NCBI RefSeq assembly: GCF_016808095.1
Contig: NC_068971.1
Span: forward strand, 8,630,501 to 8,694,500
Direction: 5' to 3'
From: Vigna angularis
Taxonomy: Eukaryota; Streptophyta; Magnoliopsida; Fabales; Fabaceae
Length of the DNA stretch: 64,000 bases
In this document: positions 44,690-57,600 of the stretch, piece after piece
Layout of the letters: the number at the start of each line of letters is the position of its first letter
Position numbering within the stretch: position 1 is the stretch's first letter
Notes under the pieces: model-generated
What the model saw: the letters and a program-made list of their open reading frames with translations, nothing else
What the model was told of the DNA's origin: nothing
Database searches by the model: none
Program-made: the position numbers and the translations under genes

Positions 44690-45035
44690 AGTGAAACGCC
44701 AAGAAAGATACAAATATATGAGACATCTATGAAAGGTTTGATGAAGTCACTTGTAATCTTAAAAAATTATATTGTCTTCAAATAAATGGTGAGAAATTGG
44801 AATTTGAGAAAGCTATGATTGATAAAAAGCAAAGATATGTCATGAAATAGGACATCAATTCAATTAAGAATAATAAGAATAATGATATTTGAGAATTGAT
44901 AACTCTTTCCAAAAATCATGAAACAATTAGAGTGAAATAGGTGTATAAGACTAAGAAGAATGTTAGTGGAGATGTAGAAAGATACAAAACATAACTTGTA
45001 AAAGACTACAAGCAAAAGCATGGAGTATACTCACT
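44690..45035 (+). pseudogene. decayed copia pol relic (linker and RT start)
   Basis: With frame changes, the translation recalls copia pol: SETPRK...IYET near 44690-44730, then an RT start with LITLSKNHETI and KWVYKTKKNVSGDVERYK at about 44890-44990, and KQKHGV near 45010. Stops and shifts are frequent. No LTR was found near it. Confidence 0.6.
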
Positions 45036-45690
45036 AAAAAATCTTTTTTATAACCCATTTGGATAAACAAGGTTTTATTGAATAAGTATTTATTAGCTAA
45101 AATTGTTTTTATATTGAATGAATTTGTTTGATAATTAAATGACTTTTATACATACTATATACATTATTTTTATCAACTCCGACTAAGAGTTTAATGATAC
45201 ATAAGTGTTTAACCTAAGATAAATCCAAATAAATGATATATAAAATATCTTATTTAATTTTTGGTCAGTTCATCTTACATTAAATATCTTAGCTTCTTTT
45301 TTCTTTTAAATTTATTTATATTTTTAATTAATAATTTTGGTTATTCTTTTTTAAACTCTATAAATTTCTAACAAATGCACAGTATTGAAAAAGAAAACAT
45401 AGTCATAAATTTGATTATAAAGTCATTAAATAGTTTGGTTACTCAATTTCCTTTTTTCAATTCTCAGTTTCACATTTCTTTTAATTTCATATATTTAAAA
45501 AAAAATATTTTCTTATGTTTTAAGATTATTCAATCTCATATCATATCTTCTTATTCAACTTTAAATACCATTAAATTAACAAAAAAACTAAATGAATAAC
45601 TTTTAAACCTAAAAGATGTCTCTTAGTAAAAAAAATGTGTTTCTCTTTTATTTTCACAACCCAAGCTAGTCACATGGATGTGTCTTTAAG

Positions 45691-45751
<61 letters not shown>

Positions 45752-46080
45752 TCTACTCCAAATTATTGTATTCAAACATATAAAAAAAATTCTAAAAGGT
45801 GTTACTAACAAGTAAAACATTAGTTTATTACTTACCACAAAAGATTTGAATTCTTTATTCACAAACTAAAAGTCTTATATTTAACCTACCAACAAGAAAA
45901 GTGTGTGTACGAGTTTAAACCACTCAAATAACCCCTTTCATAATCTTCTACCTTTTTTTCTTTTTTACATGAAACCACGCACTCTTCGTGACTCATTTCA
46001 TTGACTTGTCCTCTCTTCCAAAATAATAACAATAATCATACTTAAAAAAATTGCTAACCATGTCCAATTCTACAACAACT
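45036..46080. other. AT-rich intergenic DNA upstream of the KEA gene
   Basis: No gene recognised. It contains a (TA)n tract at 45694-45748. Confidence 0.55.
45694..45748. repeat. (TA)n microsatellite
   Basis: About 27 TA dinucleotides. Confidence 0.97.
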
Positions 46081-46440
46081 TGAACACGTGTGCGAATACA
46101 AGTGACCTCAAGAATATCCCTCTCATATACTCAATGGCCATCTCCCAAAAATATGAAAAGGGCCATTCATCCCAATAACACAAAGACACATCATAATAAC
46201 GCCACAGCACATGCTAAACCTGTTATAAAAGAAAGAGAAAAAGAAAAGCTTCCTGTCGCCCTAGTGCAAGTGTTTCTCTGGGTTTCAGATTTTATTTTAT
46301 TTTTCCAAAACAAACATTGTAATACTAAGGAGTAGGTGTATGAAAAGGATAAATAAATAAATTAAAATATAAAATATAAAATGTTGTCATAAATTTCGCC
46401 GTTTTAAAACCAGGAAAACCTTTCGAACTTCGAAGATTAC
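46081..46440 (+). promoter_or_regulatory. likely promoter region of the KEA gene
   Basis: Lies just upstream of the inferred 5' UTR. An ACACGTGTGC (G-box-like) motif sits at about 46085 and a TATA-like ttataaaa at about 46223. The transcription start is not defined by sequence alone. Confidence 0.35.
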
Positions 46441-46545
46441 GCCCCGCCGTCGATTCGTTTTTCATTATTCTCTGTTTTTTGTGATCAATCCTCCTCACAC
46501 ACTGTTCTTCCCACTTCCAAACAACCCCTATTCTTCGATGGACAG
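46441..46545 (+). other. 5' UTR exon 1 of the KEA gene
   Basis: A C/T-rich leader ending at the donor GACAG|GTATGT (46545/46546). The left edge is an estimate. The partner acceptor is probably CTCCGAACAG at 46933, which has a strong pyrimidine tract. An ATG at 46539 near the exon end would be in frame with the main protein only if the alternative acceptor at 47004 were used. Confidence 0.55.
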
Positions 46546-46693
46546 GTATGTACATACAGTTTCTGTTAATCTCTTCCAATCTCTTTGTGCTGAAGAGCCG
46601 AATAAGTGTTTTGCATATGATTATTATGAAAATCCCGTTGGATTTGGCGGCTTTTCAATTTTTTTGCTTCGGATGATTTTGGCTTACGGTGTT

Positions 46694-46833
46694 CGGTGAA
46701 TTGCTTATTAGTTTTGGGAATGTGTTGAACAGTGTAGTGTTGGTGTGTGTGGATACTGAATGCTCGGTGAATTACTTATTAGTTTTGGGAATGTGTTGAA
46801 CAGTGTAGTGTTGGTGTGTGTGGATACTGAATG
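46694..46833 (+). repeat. 70-bp tandem duplication in the KEA 5' UTR intron
   Basis: Two copies (46694-46763 and 46764-46833), each starting CGGTGAATT and ending in the atactgaatg segment, with one base difference that I see. Confidence 0.93.
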
Positions 46834-47020
46834 CTGGCAATCTCGTTGTATTGAGTGAGTTAATTGTTTTAGGTGAATGTGGAGGGTGCGTCGTATTAAC
46901 CATTTCTGATTTTCTTTTCTTTTCTCCGAACAGGTTTATGGCGAATTGCTGATTGGTGTACTGTAAAATGCGTTGAACAAAGTGTTGTCTCTCTGTTGTG
47001 ATAGGTCGAGGAGTATGAAC

Positions 47021-48612
47021 ATGGATATGGCTTGTGGTTTACCGCAGTCAAGGGTGTTGCACGGAGGTGTGGGGACGAGTTACAGACACAGATCAGTTGG
47101 TCAGTTAGGTTGTTTTGATTTTAGAGGGAGAGGTTTTGGTTGTGTTGGTTTTGACAGCTGGAGAAGTGTTTCAAAATTTCGTGTTAGTGGAGTGAGTGCT
47201 TCTGCTTGTTGGAGTAATTCCAGGGTGTTTACAGGTAGGGAGTTTAAATTTTTGAATATTGAGAGAAGTTTGTCTTGTAAGAATAATAATCTTTTTACGG
47301 GGTCTAGAGTGATTTGGTCGAAGTGCCAGGGTAATGATTCTTTAGCTTATGTTACTGGCAACGGTCGGACTGTTGATTATGTGGAAGGTTCAGGTGAGGA
47401 TGCAGGATTGGAGTCTGTTTCTAGTGTTGAACCTGATGCACCTTTGGAAGAAGAAGATCAAGCAGGAAGAAAAGAGGGAGGGAGTGAAATAGGATCAGAG
47501 GAACCAAGTGTGGATGAATTGAAAGAACTATTGCAAAAGGCCAGGAAGGAGCTAGAAGTAGCTCAAATAAATAGTACCATGTTTGAGGAAAAGGTTAAAA
47601 AAATATCAGAGACTGCCATTTCTTTGCATGATGAAGCTGTGATTTCTTGGAATGCTCTTAATTCTACCCTTGACACCATCAAAGATCTAGCTAATGAAGA
47701 GCTTATGGCCAAAGAAGCTGTCCAAACTGCAACAATGGCTCTTTCATTAGCTGAGGCAAGACTTCAAGTAGCCATAGAATCTTTGGAGCCTACAAAAGAA
47801 GTTCCTGATTCAACACAAGGGTCTAATGAGAGCAATGGTGATAACGACATGGAGGAACATGAGAAAGCTATTTTGTTTGCTGAAGCAGATATCAAGGAAT
47901 GCCAGGCTAACTTAGCCAATTGTGAGGCAGAGCTGAGGCGCTTGCAAAATAGGAAGGAAGAGTTGGAGAAGGAAGTGAGCAAATTGCAAGAAATTGCTGA
48001 AAATGCTCAGCTGAATGCTGTGAAAGCTGAAGAGGATGTTACAAACATAATGCTTTTGGCTGAGCAAGCTGTTGCCTTTGAACTTGAGGCAACAAAACAT
48101 GTAAATGATGCAGAGATTGCCTTACAACGAGCAGATAAGTCTAATTCTAGTTCAAATGCTGATACGATAGAAACTACCCAAGCACCCGATGTTGAGGCTA
48201 TTCTTGAGGAGGAAAAAGTGGTTAACTGTTTTTCTGGTGATGTCACTGTTGAAAGAGACAGAGAATTGTCAATTGATGATGAATATTTGGTTGCGAATTT
48301 ATCACCTGAAACACTATCTGATAAAGCCAACCAAATTTTGGAAGATAAAACACCGTCTGATTATTTAAGTGATAATGAGAATGCCATACAAGCAAAAAAG
48401 CAGGAAACACAGAAAGATTTAACCAAAGATAGTTCACCTTTTGCTCCCAAGGCATTATTGAAAAAGTCTTCTCGATTCTTTTCTGCGTCATTCTTTTCTT
48501 TTACCGAAGATGGGACTGAGTTCACACCAGCATCAGTCTTTCAGGGCCTTATAATATCTGTACAGAAGCAGTTGCCGAAGCTGATTTTTGGGCTCTTGTT
48601 AATGGGAGCAGG
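47021..48612 (+). CDS. KEA2: KEA exon 2: transit peptide and long N-terminal coiled-coil domain
   Basis: Encodes the first 530 residues. The first 100 or so are rich in Ser, Arg and Gly and poor in acidic residues, as expected for a plastid transit peptide. Residues about 150-380 are charged and heptad-like ([38 protein letters not shown]), forming the long coiled coil that sets KEA1/KEA2 apart from other KEA proteins. [17 protein letters not shown] and [20 protein letters not shown] match the Arabidopsis proteins closely. The end ([26 protein letters not shown]) leads to a first hydrophobic segment. The donor at 48613 splits a Gly codon. The frame stays open a few codons into the intron. Confidence 0.92.
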
Positions 48613-51600
48613 GTCTGTATAAACTTGCTACATCTTTTTCATTCATTGCTGTCATTTATTTCTATCCTTCTAAAGCATTTTATCTGGATGAATATATACA
48701 CATTATGTGATTGGCATGTAATATGTATGATAGAGTAAATCATTCAAAATACTAATTTGATATTTTTGAGCTTTCTGCACAACATAATTAAGAATATCTA
48801 AGCATAATATTCACTGGCTTGTTTGATTATTTTTTTGAAGGCTAAATTGCTTTTATTTGGACTTTGGACCAGGACATATGATATAAAGATTGACATGCAA
48901 AGGTTTAATGTAAAGATTAAACATAGTATTCAATAAACGGTGAATTTTTATTTCAGGGTTACCTTCTTTGCTAATAAAGTGGATAGGAATGCTCAGCTGC
49001 TTCCCCAGGCAGACGTTATCATGACCAGTGTTGAAGAAGTTTCCTCTAGTGCAAAGCCGCTTGTTAGACACCTACAGAAACTGCCCAAGAAAATCAAGAA
49101 AATCATTGCGTCTTTACCTCATCAAGAGGTTTGTTTTTCTTCATTCTCCCCCTTTAGTCTTGTGTGCTATTTTATAAATATTATATGACTATATTATACA
49201 TCGTTCCCAGGTGAATGAGGAAGAAGCCTCCCTCTTTGACATGCTCTGGCTATTACTTGCAAGTGTTATATTTGTGCCAATATTCCAGAAAATTCCTGGA
49301 GGTAACTCATTTGCAATGTTTTCTTAGTGTTGAGTTGAACATAGTCTGTCAAGTATGGCAAAGTTGTGTAGGACTCTAGATGTTTTTGTTAGAATGTGAT
49401 CAGGCACCAAACTCCACATATTTTGGTTCAATCAAACTTTGATGCTTAGATTATATCCACTCCATTTAGCTCATGGTTTGTTTGTTAGTATGGTTATGAC
49501 CAAATTTTTTCAAACTTAGTCTGGTCATGCAGAAGAGATTCAAGGTTTTGAGTGTGGTCAAGGATGAACTGGGTTTTGCAAGTACCAACACGTTCTTCAA
49601 ATGTGTGACTATATTAAAAAACAGTTGAAAAAAATATAATAAATATAACATCTCTTAAACTTTTATAGATATTGTATAATATAATTAATAATCTAGCCTA
49701 GAAACAAAAGAACAAAAAGTACAATTTTTTGTAAAGTTAACCATGCTTGTGATAGTTAAACAACAAATAAAACTTGGCGTAGTGGAAACAACATTTTGTT
49801 GAAAATGATCATTACTAAAATGAAAAATCTTGTCCTGATTGCATGGTTTGATCTGTTGTCACTAGTTCAAACACGGGATTTCAAACAGAGTTTCTTTAGG
49901 TTGACTGGACCAACTGGTGGGCTGGTTCATTTATCTTACCCATGTTTGGTTTTTAAAAAGTATGGTTATGGCAATATGAAACTGTTAAAGGAAAATTTGT
50001 CACTTAAGTTTAAACAGTATGCTTTTGTCAGAAGCCTCTAACCATTACCTGGATATGTTAAATTTCTTTTAAATGTATACTCAATAAAATTAATTGTCTT
50101 ACATATTCACATATTTTTGTGCCAACACTATGTCCTCTATCTTGCTTGCAACAATGTTTAGGCAGTCCTGTTCTTGGCTATTTGGCCGCTGGTATCTTGA
50201 TTGGGCCATATGGTCTCTCTATCATTCGTCACGTACATGGCACAAAAGCAGTAGCTGAATTTGGAGTTGTTTTCCTTCTATTCAATATTGGCCTAGAGGT
50301 AGGTGGGGATTTTAGTTCTTATTCAGTTTATGTTTACTTTGACCATAACCATTATTAGAAGAGCTAAATTGATGCTCTTATTTGCTTTGTTCTTTTAGCT
50401 CTCTGTTGAAAGGCTTAGTTCAATGAAGAAATATGTCTTTGGATTAGGCTCTGCACAGGTGAGCCGGAAAGCCCATCCCTCCCACCTTTGTTAAAATTGT
50501 TCACCTCAAGTTATACTGTTGTACTTTATTAACTAACTGTATGAATAAATGAAGGTCTTGGCAACTGCTGTAGCTATTGGTTTGGTGGTTCATTTTATCT
50601 GTGGCCAACCTGGTCCTGCTGCTATTGTTGTTGGGAATGGCCTTGCATTATCATCCACTGCTGTTGTTCTGCAGGTATAAATAACCTAAGATTGCATGTT
50701 TAAGTAATATCTACCTATTCTGACTAGCATTAACTGTAAATACTAGGTAAGTGATTGCTGAAGTATGTTGTAGCTCGGATCTGTTAATAAACGTTTTAAT
50801 GCTTATTACTGCTTAATAAAACTTAATGCCAGCAGCTGTATCAAATTCACATCATTGAAAGGTTGTTATATGTGTAATAGATTATACATACATTCAAATG
50901 GTAAAAAAATGAAGCGAGCATTCTATCTACTTTTTATTTTATTTTTGATGAGTCTATTATGATGCAATAATTTCAGTGAACTTGTTCTGCAGGTGTTGCA
51001 GGAGAGAGGTGAGAGCACATCACGGCATGGCCGAGCTACTTTTTCTGTGTTACTCTTTCAGGTTATTTTGTACCTTACCCATCTATTTAAATGCTGAAAG
51101 ATTTTCTTTTGTCAAATATTGTCCTAGATTTTAAAGAGAATACTGTTCTTGTGTCATATGGCTGAACTTTGTCGTATGAGTTTTATATATTTCTTTCTTT
51201 AGTATGCCATACTTTTGCTGCTACTGCTGGATAAATTAATCATGATTTCCAATAGCTGCATGCTATTGGATGAGCATATTATCTTTGCCTTTGCACTTTG
51301 CACTTTGCTCAGTGTAGAATTTTTGTACATATTGATGCTATACTAATAATAGCATGTTTTGAGAGACACTAAACAAGCATGTTCTTAACAAGCAAGGATT
51401 AAACTGTAAAATTATCATGTCTATTTGGATGTTGGGGCAGATGATTGGATGAATTATTTGCCCCTTGAGCACTTTTATTCTTATTTTTTTCTGTAGAGAT
51501 CCTCAACAAGCATTCTCTACTTTGTCTGCTGTATCTGGGCAATTGTTATAGTTATATGAATTTGCCATTTTTGACATTGATTCTTTGTTATTAGCTCTTA

Positions 51601-54600
51601 AATGCCTTCTATTTCTTATTGTGTTGGGGATGCAATATTTTGAGATAAACTTTTACTGTTTGTTTCTATTCAGGATCTGGCTGTTGTGGTGTTGCTAATT
51701 CTCATACCTCTTATTTCTCCCAATTCTTCCAAAGGAGGGGTAATCTTTTTCTAAGCTCTTGGACCCTAGGTTTGGTTGTATAGAACATGATTAAGCTGTG
51801 TAGACTCCTGTGAAGTCTGAGAGGCATATATGACATGAAACACTTAAATTTAACATGCAGAAAGAAGTATGAAAACATGAAATAAAAGTGCAAGCAGAAG
51901 TTTCGGCAATACTTTTTAGTATAACCACATTGCATATGATGGGTTCTTTTTTAATTATTTCCCTTCCACTGACCTGGAACAGAATGTGGTAATTAATCAC
52001 TATTTATAGGTCTGCCAATTAATTTTATATTTTATTTATATTCAGGTCAGGATGTGACCTTCCGAGGTTTTCGTTGTTATTTTTCTTACACGTTTATTCT
52101 GTATTTCTGCCTTTGTTCTTCTGAATCCCTCATTCATTGTAAACACCAATCTATTTATTCAGGTTGGTTTTCAAGCTATTGCTGAAGCACTTGGAATGGC
52201 TGCTGTTAAGGCAGCAGTTGCAATCACTGCCATAATTGCAGGGGGACGATTGGTAAGTGTTCTTCCGAACTGGACTGTGAAATCTCTCACCAGTGTGACT
52301 GTTACTAACATGTCGTTCTAATAAGGATAACTGATGCTTATATTTTTCTACTTAGTGGAGGAAAATCCTCTATAGTCGCTATATTTTATGCAATTAAGTC
52401 TTGAATTGTATGCTTTTCAAGATATGCATTTACATAAAGCATAATGACAGGCCAACCTATCTATTACTTTGGTGTCACTCTCACATGATATATATAATTC
52501 CTAGAAATTGAAATATTTTGACATGTTACTTATCATGGTCGGTGGAAGTTACCAATAAGGTACCATGCATGAAATACATAGACTCAGTTGCTTACATAGT
52601 TTGAGATGGGTTTTGGACCATAGTGACTGAACTTGAGATCTTTGTGGAAGTTTCTATATGCATTTTCCATGCATAGTACATTAAATAGAATGACCATTTA
52701 TAATATTTGGTAATAATTGTGTCAAGGATTCGAGATGGTAATCATAGAATATATATATCATTAAAAATAATTTGTTCATAGGACAAGTGATATCCTGTTG
52801 GGTTCATTTGGAAGAAATTGCAAGGTGGTACTTTAATTGAAGATGTAGAGTATGCTTTGTGCTGAGTGTCCTGTTCTTCTTCACAGCTCCTTCGACCAAT
52901 ATACAAGCAGGTTGCAGAAAATCAAAATGCTGAAATTTTCTCAGCCAATACACTCCTTGTTATTCTTGGCACAAGTCTTCTTACGGCCAGGGTATGTGAT
53001 TGTCCTATTCCTTTTTATCTCTGTTGGGTTTTAACTGGTTGAATGGTTTATTCTTGTGCTTTTTGTTTATGTAGAAACAAACAACTTTTCATCTTTTAAA
53101 TAAGGATTTGGGGGATTGATAAGGCCTGTGAAGCTTTGATTCTTTGGTCCAGCCATTGCCTGGAAACCGACTGGCCAGTTGGGTTGGTTCTATCAGTAGA
53201 CGTTTCTGGTGTGGGGTGGGGTGGACAAATAACATTTCACTCATCTTATATTACATAAAATAAAACCGAGTTTGATACTAGGATGTATGTAGAGATTTCT
53301 GATTCAACTATGCTTAAACCATTAAACTGTGACCTAGTTTGTTGATTGGTCCAGTTTTCAAATCCTAACCTTTAAGCATTATTTTTGAGTTCATTAACTA
53401 GATCTTGACTTGTTTCTGTTTTACTTTAAATAAAACAGGCTGGACTTTCCATGGCATTAGGTGCCTTTTTGGCTGGTTTACTGCTGGCAGAAACTGAATT
53501 TTCGTTACAGGTTGAATCTGACATTGCTCCATATCGTGGCCTTCTTTTAGGGCTATTCTTTATGACGGTAGGTTCTAAATATCAGAAATCACAAATTTGT
53601 TAATTGAATTATTTTATTTGTTCATGTGAAAATATCTATTTTCTTAAAATTGTTGTTATGGTTCTTGTAGCAAGATATATGGATACGGTGTTCTTTATGT
53701 GGCCATAGTTTAAAAGCATGTAATCAAGTATTTGTGCGAGATAAATTCATATGAGAATATTGAAAAGCAATGAAACGGTTGGATGGAAATCTTCATTAGT
53801 ATCTAATTGCGCTTTGAAGTGGCTGACATACACACGCAGACACACATATAATTGGTGTGCTTGCGATCTAGTGGATAAAGGATAGAATGCATGTAAAATA
53901 TTGTTCAAAAAGGAGAAAAAGTCTCAACATTTTATCTATCCCCTTATACAAAAGCTTCATGCAGAAACAGTAAACTGGATAATATTTTATTTTTCCAGCA
54001 GGAAAAAAAATCTTTCCTGCATTTAATGCAAACTTTGCTGTTCATCTCCAACTTTGTAACTCCTTTAAGATCCAAAATTGAAGGATTAGTCAGATTTTGT
54101 ATTTTCTCTCTTTTTTAAGTTAGTTACTAATGGTGATTGTGTGGACTTCATGGCACTAAATCGAAGGCTCTATGCAGAAAAATACCAGAAGAAAAACTGA
54201 ATCAAAGTTGAAAATTTTAGAAATCAAACTATTTCCTTTATTTTGGCATGCACAAAGTTAACTAACCACTCTGTAAAAAGAATATTCAATTTTAGATTCT
54301 ACTATAACTGAATTATGTGAAAATAATTTAGAGTTTGAAGTATTGCTTTTAGTTGGGTTGTATACTAGTTCTATAATAATTGACAAGAAGGGGCTAATGT
54401 TTATGTGAACAATTCTTAGTCTGTAGCTGTTACTTATGTACTGATGATTTGACAATAGGAATACATTAGTTATGCCATGGTCTGTTATAGTTAGAACTTG
54501 TACACTTACACAGTGTTAACCAAGCCTTATCCCACAAGGTGGCCTCGGCCACTTCGGGATAGCTTGTTTACTTGAAAGAAAGTTAATTCTGTCTAAAGCA

Positions 54601-57600
54601 AAAATGGGTTTGTACCTATAACATTTTGAACTTTGATCGAATTAGAATCTAGGCAAAAACAATTATGCTACATTGATTGGAAAATCTTGATTGCTTAACT
54701 GTGAATTTGTTTTTTGTTACTATCTGTGTCTTAATGATCAGCTAGCTTCTATCTACATAATTGATAGCAATTGGTTTTTGTGACTTTTCAGGTTGGAATG
54801 TCAATAGATCCAAAACTTCTTGTATCAAACTTCCCAATTATCGGAGTTACACTAGGACTCTTAATATGTGGCAAGACTATCTTGGTTTCTTTGATGGGTA
54901 GAATGTTTGGGATTTCCTTCATTTCTGCCATCAGAGCTGGTCTTCTTCTTGCTCCTGGTGGAGAGTTTGCATTTGTGGCTTTTGGTGATGCCGTTAATCA
55001 GGTTTTTTGTCCTTAAAACTATTTTCTCTGCGAAGAGTTGTGTTTTATTTGTGGTAGTTTACTCTAGGACTTGATATTCATGTAAAATAAATCACTTTTC
55101 TTTAGTTATTTATATAAATGTATATATAATGGGTTATGGGTTAAACGTATGTTCATAAAATAAGTTCTATTTTAGCAAGATGCGTAGTAAGAGTTGAGAT
55201 CCATAAACATTTGTTCTTGCAATGCTTGTTACCTTGGATATTATAGGATTGCAATATATGGTTTAATTGGGAAGCTTTGATGCATGTCTTAACCGATTTC
55301 CTCCAATTGCCAGGGAGGGTTTGAGGTAGGATCATGGTTATCAAACTTGCGAGTTAACTCATTAACTTGGACGAGTTTACATTTCTAGACATGGCTTCCA
55401 AGTTAACTCAGAAACACACTTGATTTCCAACTAGAATTGGGTGTGAAATTGATAGGTTTTTGGATTACGAAACCGATCTAACTCAACACACACACACACA
55501 CACACACACAAACAAGAGTCTAGACGGAAAAAAGAATGTATCTGTATTATTATCTCAACCACTGTACAACTCTTTACACTCAAGGAAGCCTAACCTCCCT
55601 CCACTGGACTAAACTCCAGTCAAACTCAATTGTACAAAAAAATACCTCTCTGACAAGGATCCAGGAGGTCGGACCAATGGATAGGCTTCTGGATTACGAA
55701 ACCTATCTAACTCAACACACACACACAAACAAGAGTCTAGACGAGAAAAAGAATGTATATGTTTATTATCTCAACCTTTGTACAACTCTATCACCTCCAA
55801 GGGAGCCTAATCCCCCCTCCACAAGATAAATGTTACTGTCTTTACAAAAGAATCCAAAACTAACTCGTACAAAAGTACATCAACTCTATTTATATGAGTT
55901 TATTTCTAAAACACTTCCCGATTTCCCTCTTAACTCTTCTTTCTCCTCTCATAAACCCTCCATACCGTATCAGAAATAGTTAGAATTGTGCGAAATCGCA
56001 AATTAGCAACGTTTTTGGAAGTTTGAAAGGGGGAAAAATTGAAGCAAAAACGAGGTCGTTTGGAGGGGAAAACTGATCTAATTAGGGCTATGATATTAAG
56101 CCCCTTTTTCTTTGTTTTGTTGAGCCGCATCACTATCTCTAGCCATCATGTAACATCTCGCTACCATCCTTTCACCCTCTCGCCGTCACGTCTCTGTTTG
56201 TAGCCATCACACTTGCCTTTGTAGATCATCTTGTTGCTGTCCTCGGTCACATCACTGTTGCGTTGCTATCTGTGACCATCATGCTCGTTGTTGGCCACTT
56301 GTCACCTCCTTCGCTTGTTGCGCACTCCCACTTTCGCTTTCCCCCTCTGCACTGTTTGTTTAAGTAAAGATGATTTCACTTTTCTAAGCCCCTGTTATGT
56401 AGCATGGTTAATTTTTTTTTTGTTATTTTTAATTTTTCGTACATTCTACACAATCTACCAATGATGTTTTTATTTTTTTAATTTTTGTGGTGAAAAACTT
56501 AGACCATTATGTCTGGAAATGCATCAAATTCAATGGATACTAATCCCAGTGCATCCTCATTTGTTAAAAGTAGAAGTAAAAATGCTCTGGGAAACAAGTC
56601 AAATATTGGATGGAAACACAAATTAGATATTAATGGTAATGGTAGAAAAGTGAAATGTAACTATTGCTCAAAGATTATGAGTGGAGGAATATTTAAATTC
56701 AAACATCATCTTGCTAGATCTAGGGAAGATTTTAAACCTTGTGCTTTTGTTTTGGAAGAAATAAAAAATTTGATGATAAAAATTGTTAAAGAAGCTAAGG
56801 AAGCTTCATTAAAGAGAAGAAAGTTAAATATAATTGATGCAGACCATGAAGAAAGTGAGAGTGTTGAAGGAAAATAACAAGTTGCCACTACTAATAAGGG
56901 GGGAGTCCAAGCAACTATAAATCAAATGATGAAAAGAGGATACAAAGAAGTTGATGCTCAAATGGGTGAACTCTTTTACACCAGTGCCATTCCTTTCAAT
57001 GTATTTAGAAATCCAACATTTGCAAAGAAGTTTGAAATGATTGGTAATATGGAGTTGGCTACAAACCATCTTATCATGATATTAGAGAAAAGCTCTTGAA
57101 ACATGCTGTGAACAAAACGGATTTAATTCTTAAAGAATATAAGGAGGAGTGGAAGAGAACTGGCTATACCATTATGCCTGATGTTTGGACGGACAAAAAA
57201 AGACATTTTATTTGCAACTTTTTGGTGAATAGTTCTAAAGGCACATTTTTTCTTTATTCAATTAACACTTCAGACATTCCAAAAACAATTGACAAAGTAT
57301 TCAAGATGTTAGATGACGTTGAGTTTGTTGGAGAAGAAAATGTAGTTCAAGTTGTCACTGATAATGTTGCAAATTTCAAGGCAATAGGAGATCTGTTGAA
57401 GCAAAGAAAGGAAAAAAAATGTATTGGGCTCCATGTGCAACACACTTCATTGATTTGATCTTTGAAGATTTTGAAAAGAATTTGAAGGACCATGAATTGA
57501 CAATCCAGAAGGGAAGAAAGATTACCATTTACATTTATGGAAGAACAATGTTGATTTCCTTGTTGAAAAAGTCCACTAAAGGTAAGACGGGGTGTGACTA

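Noticed and set aside
46973..47020. Upstream extension of the KEA frame beginning at 46973
   Set aside because: That codon is TTG, not ATG, and the extension is not conserved. The ATG at 47021 fits the family start.
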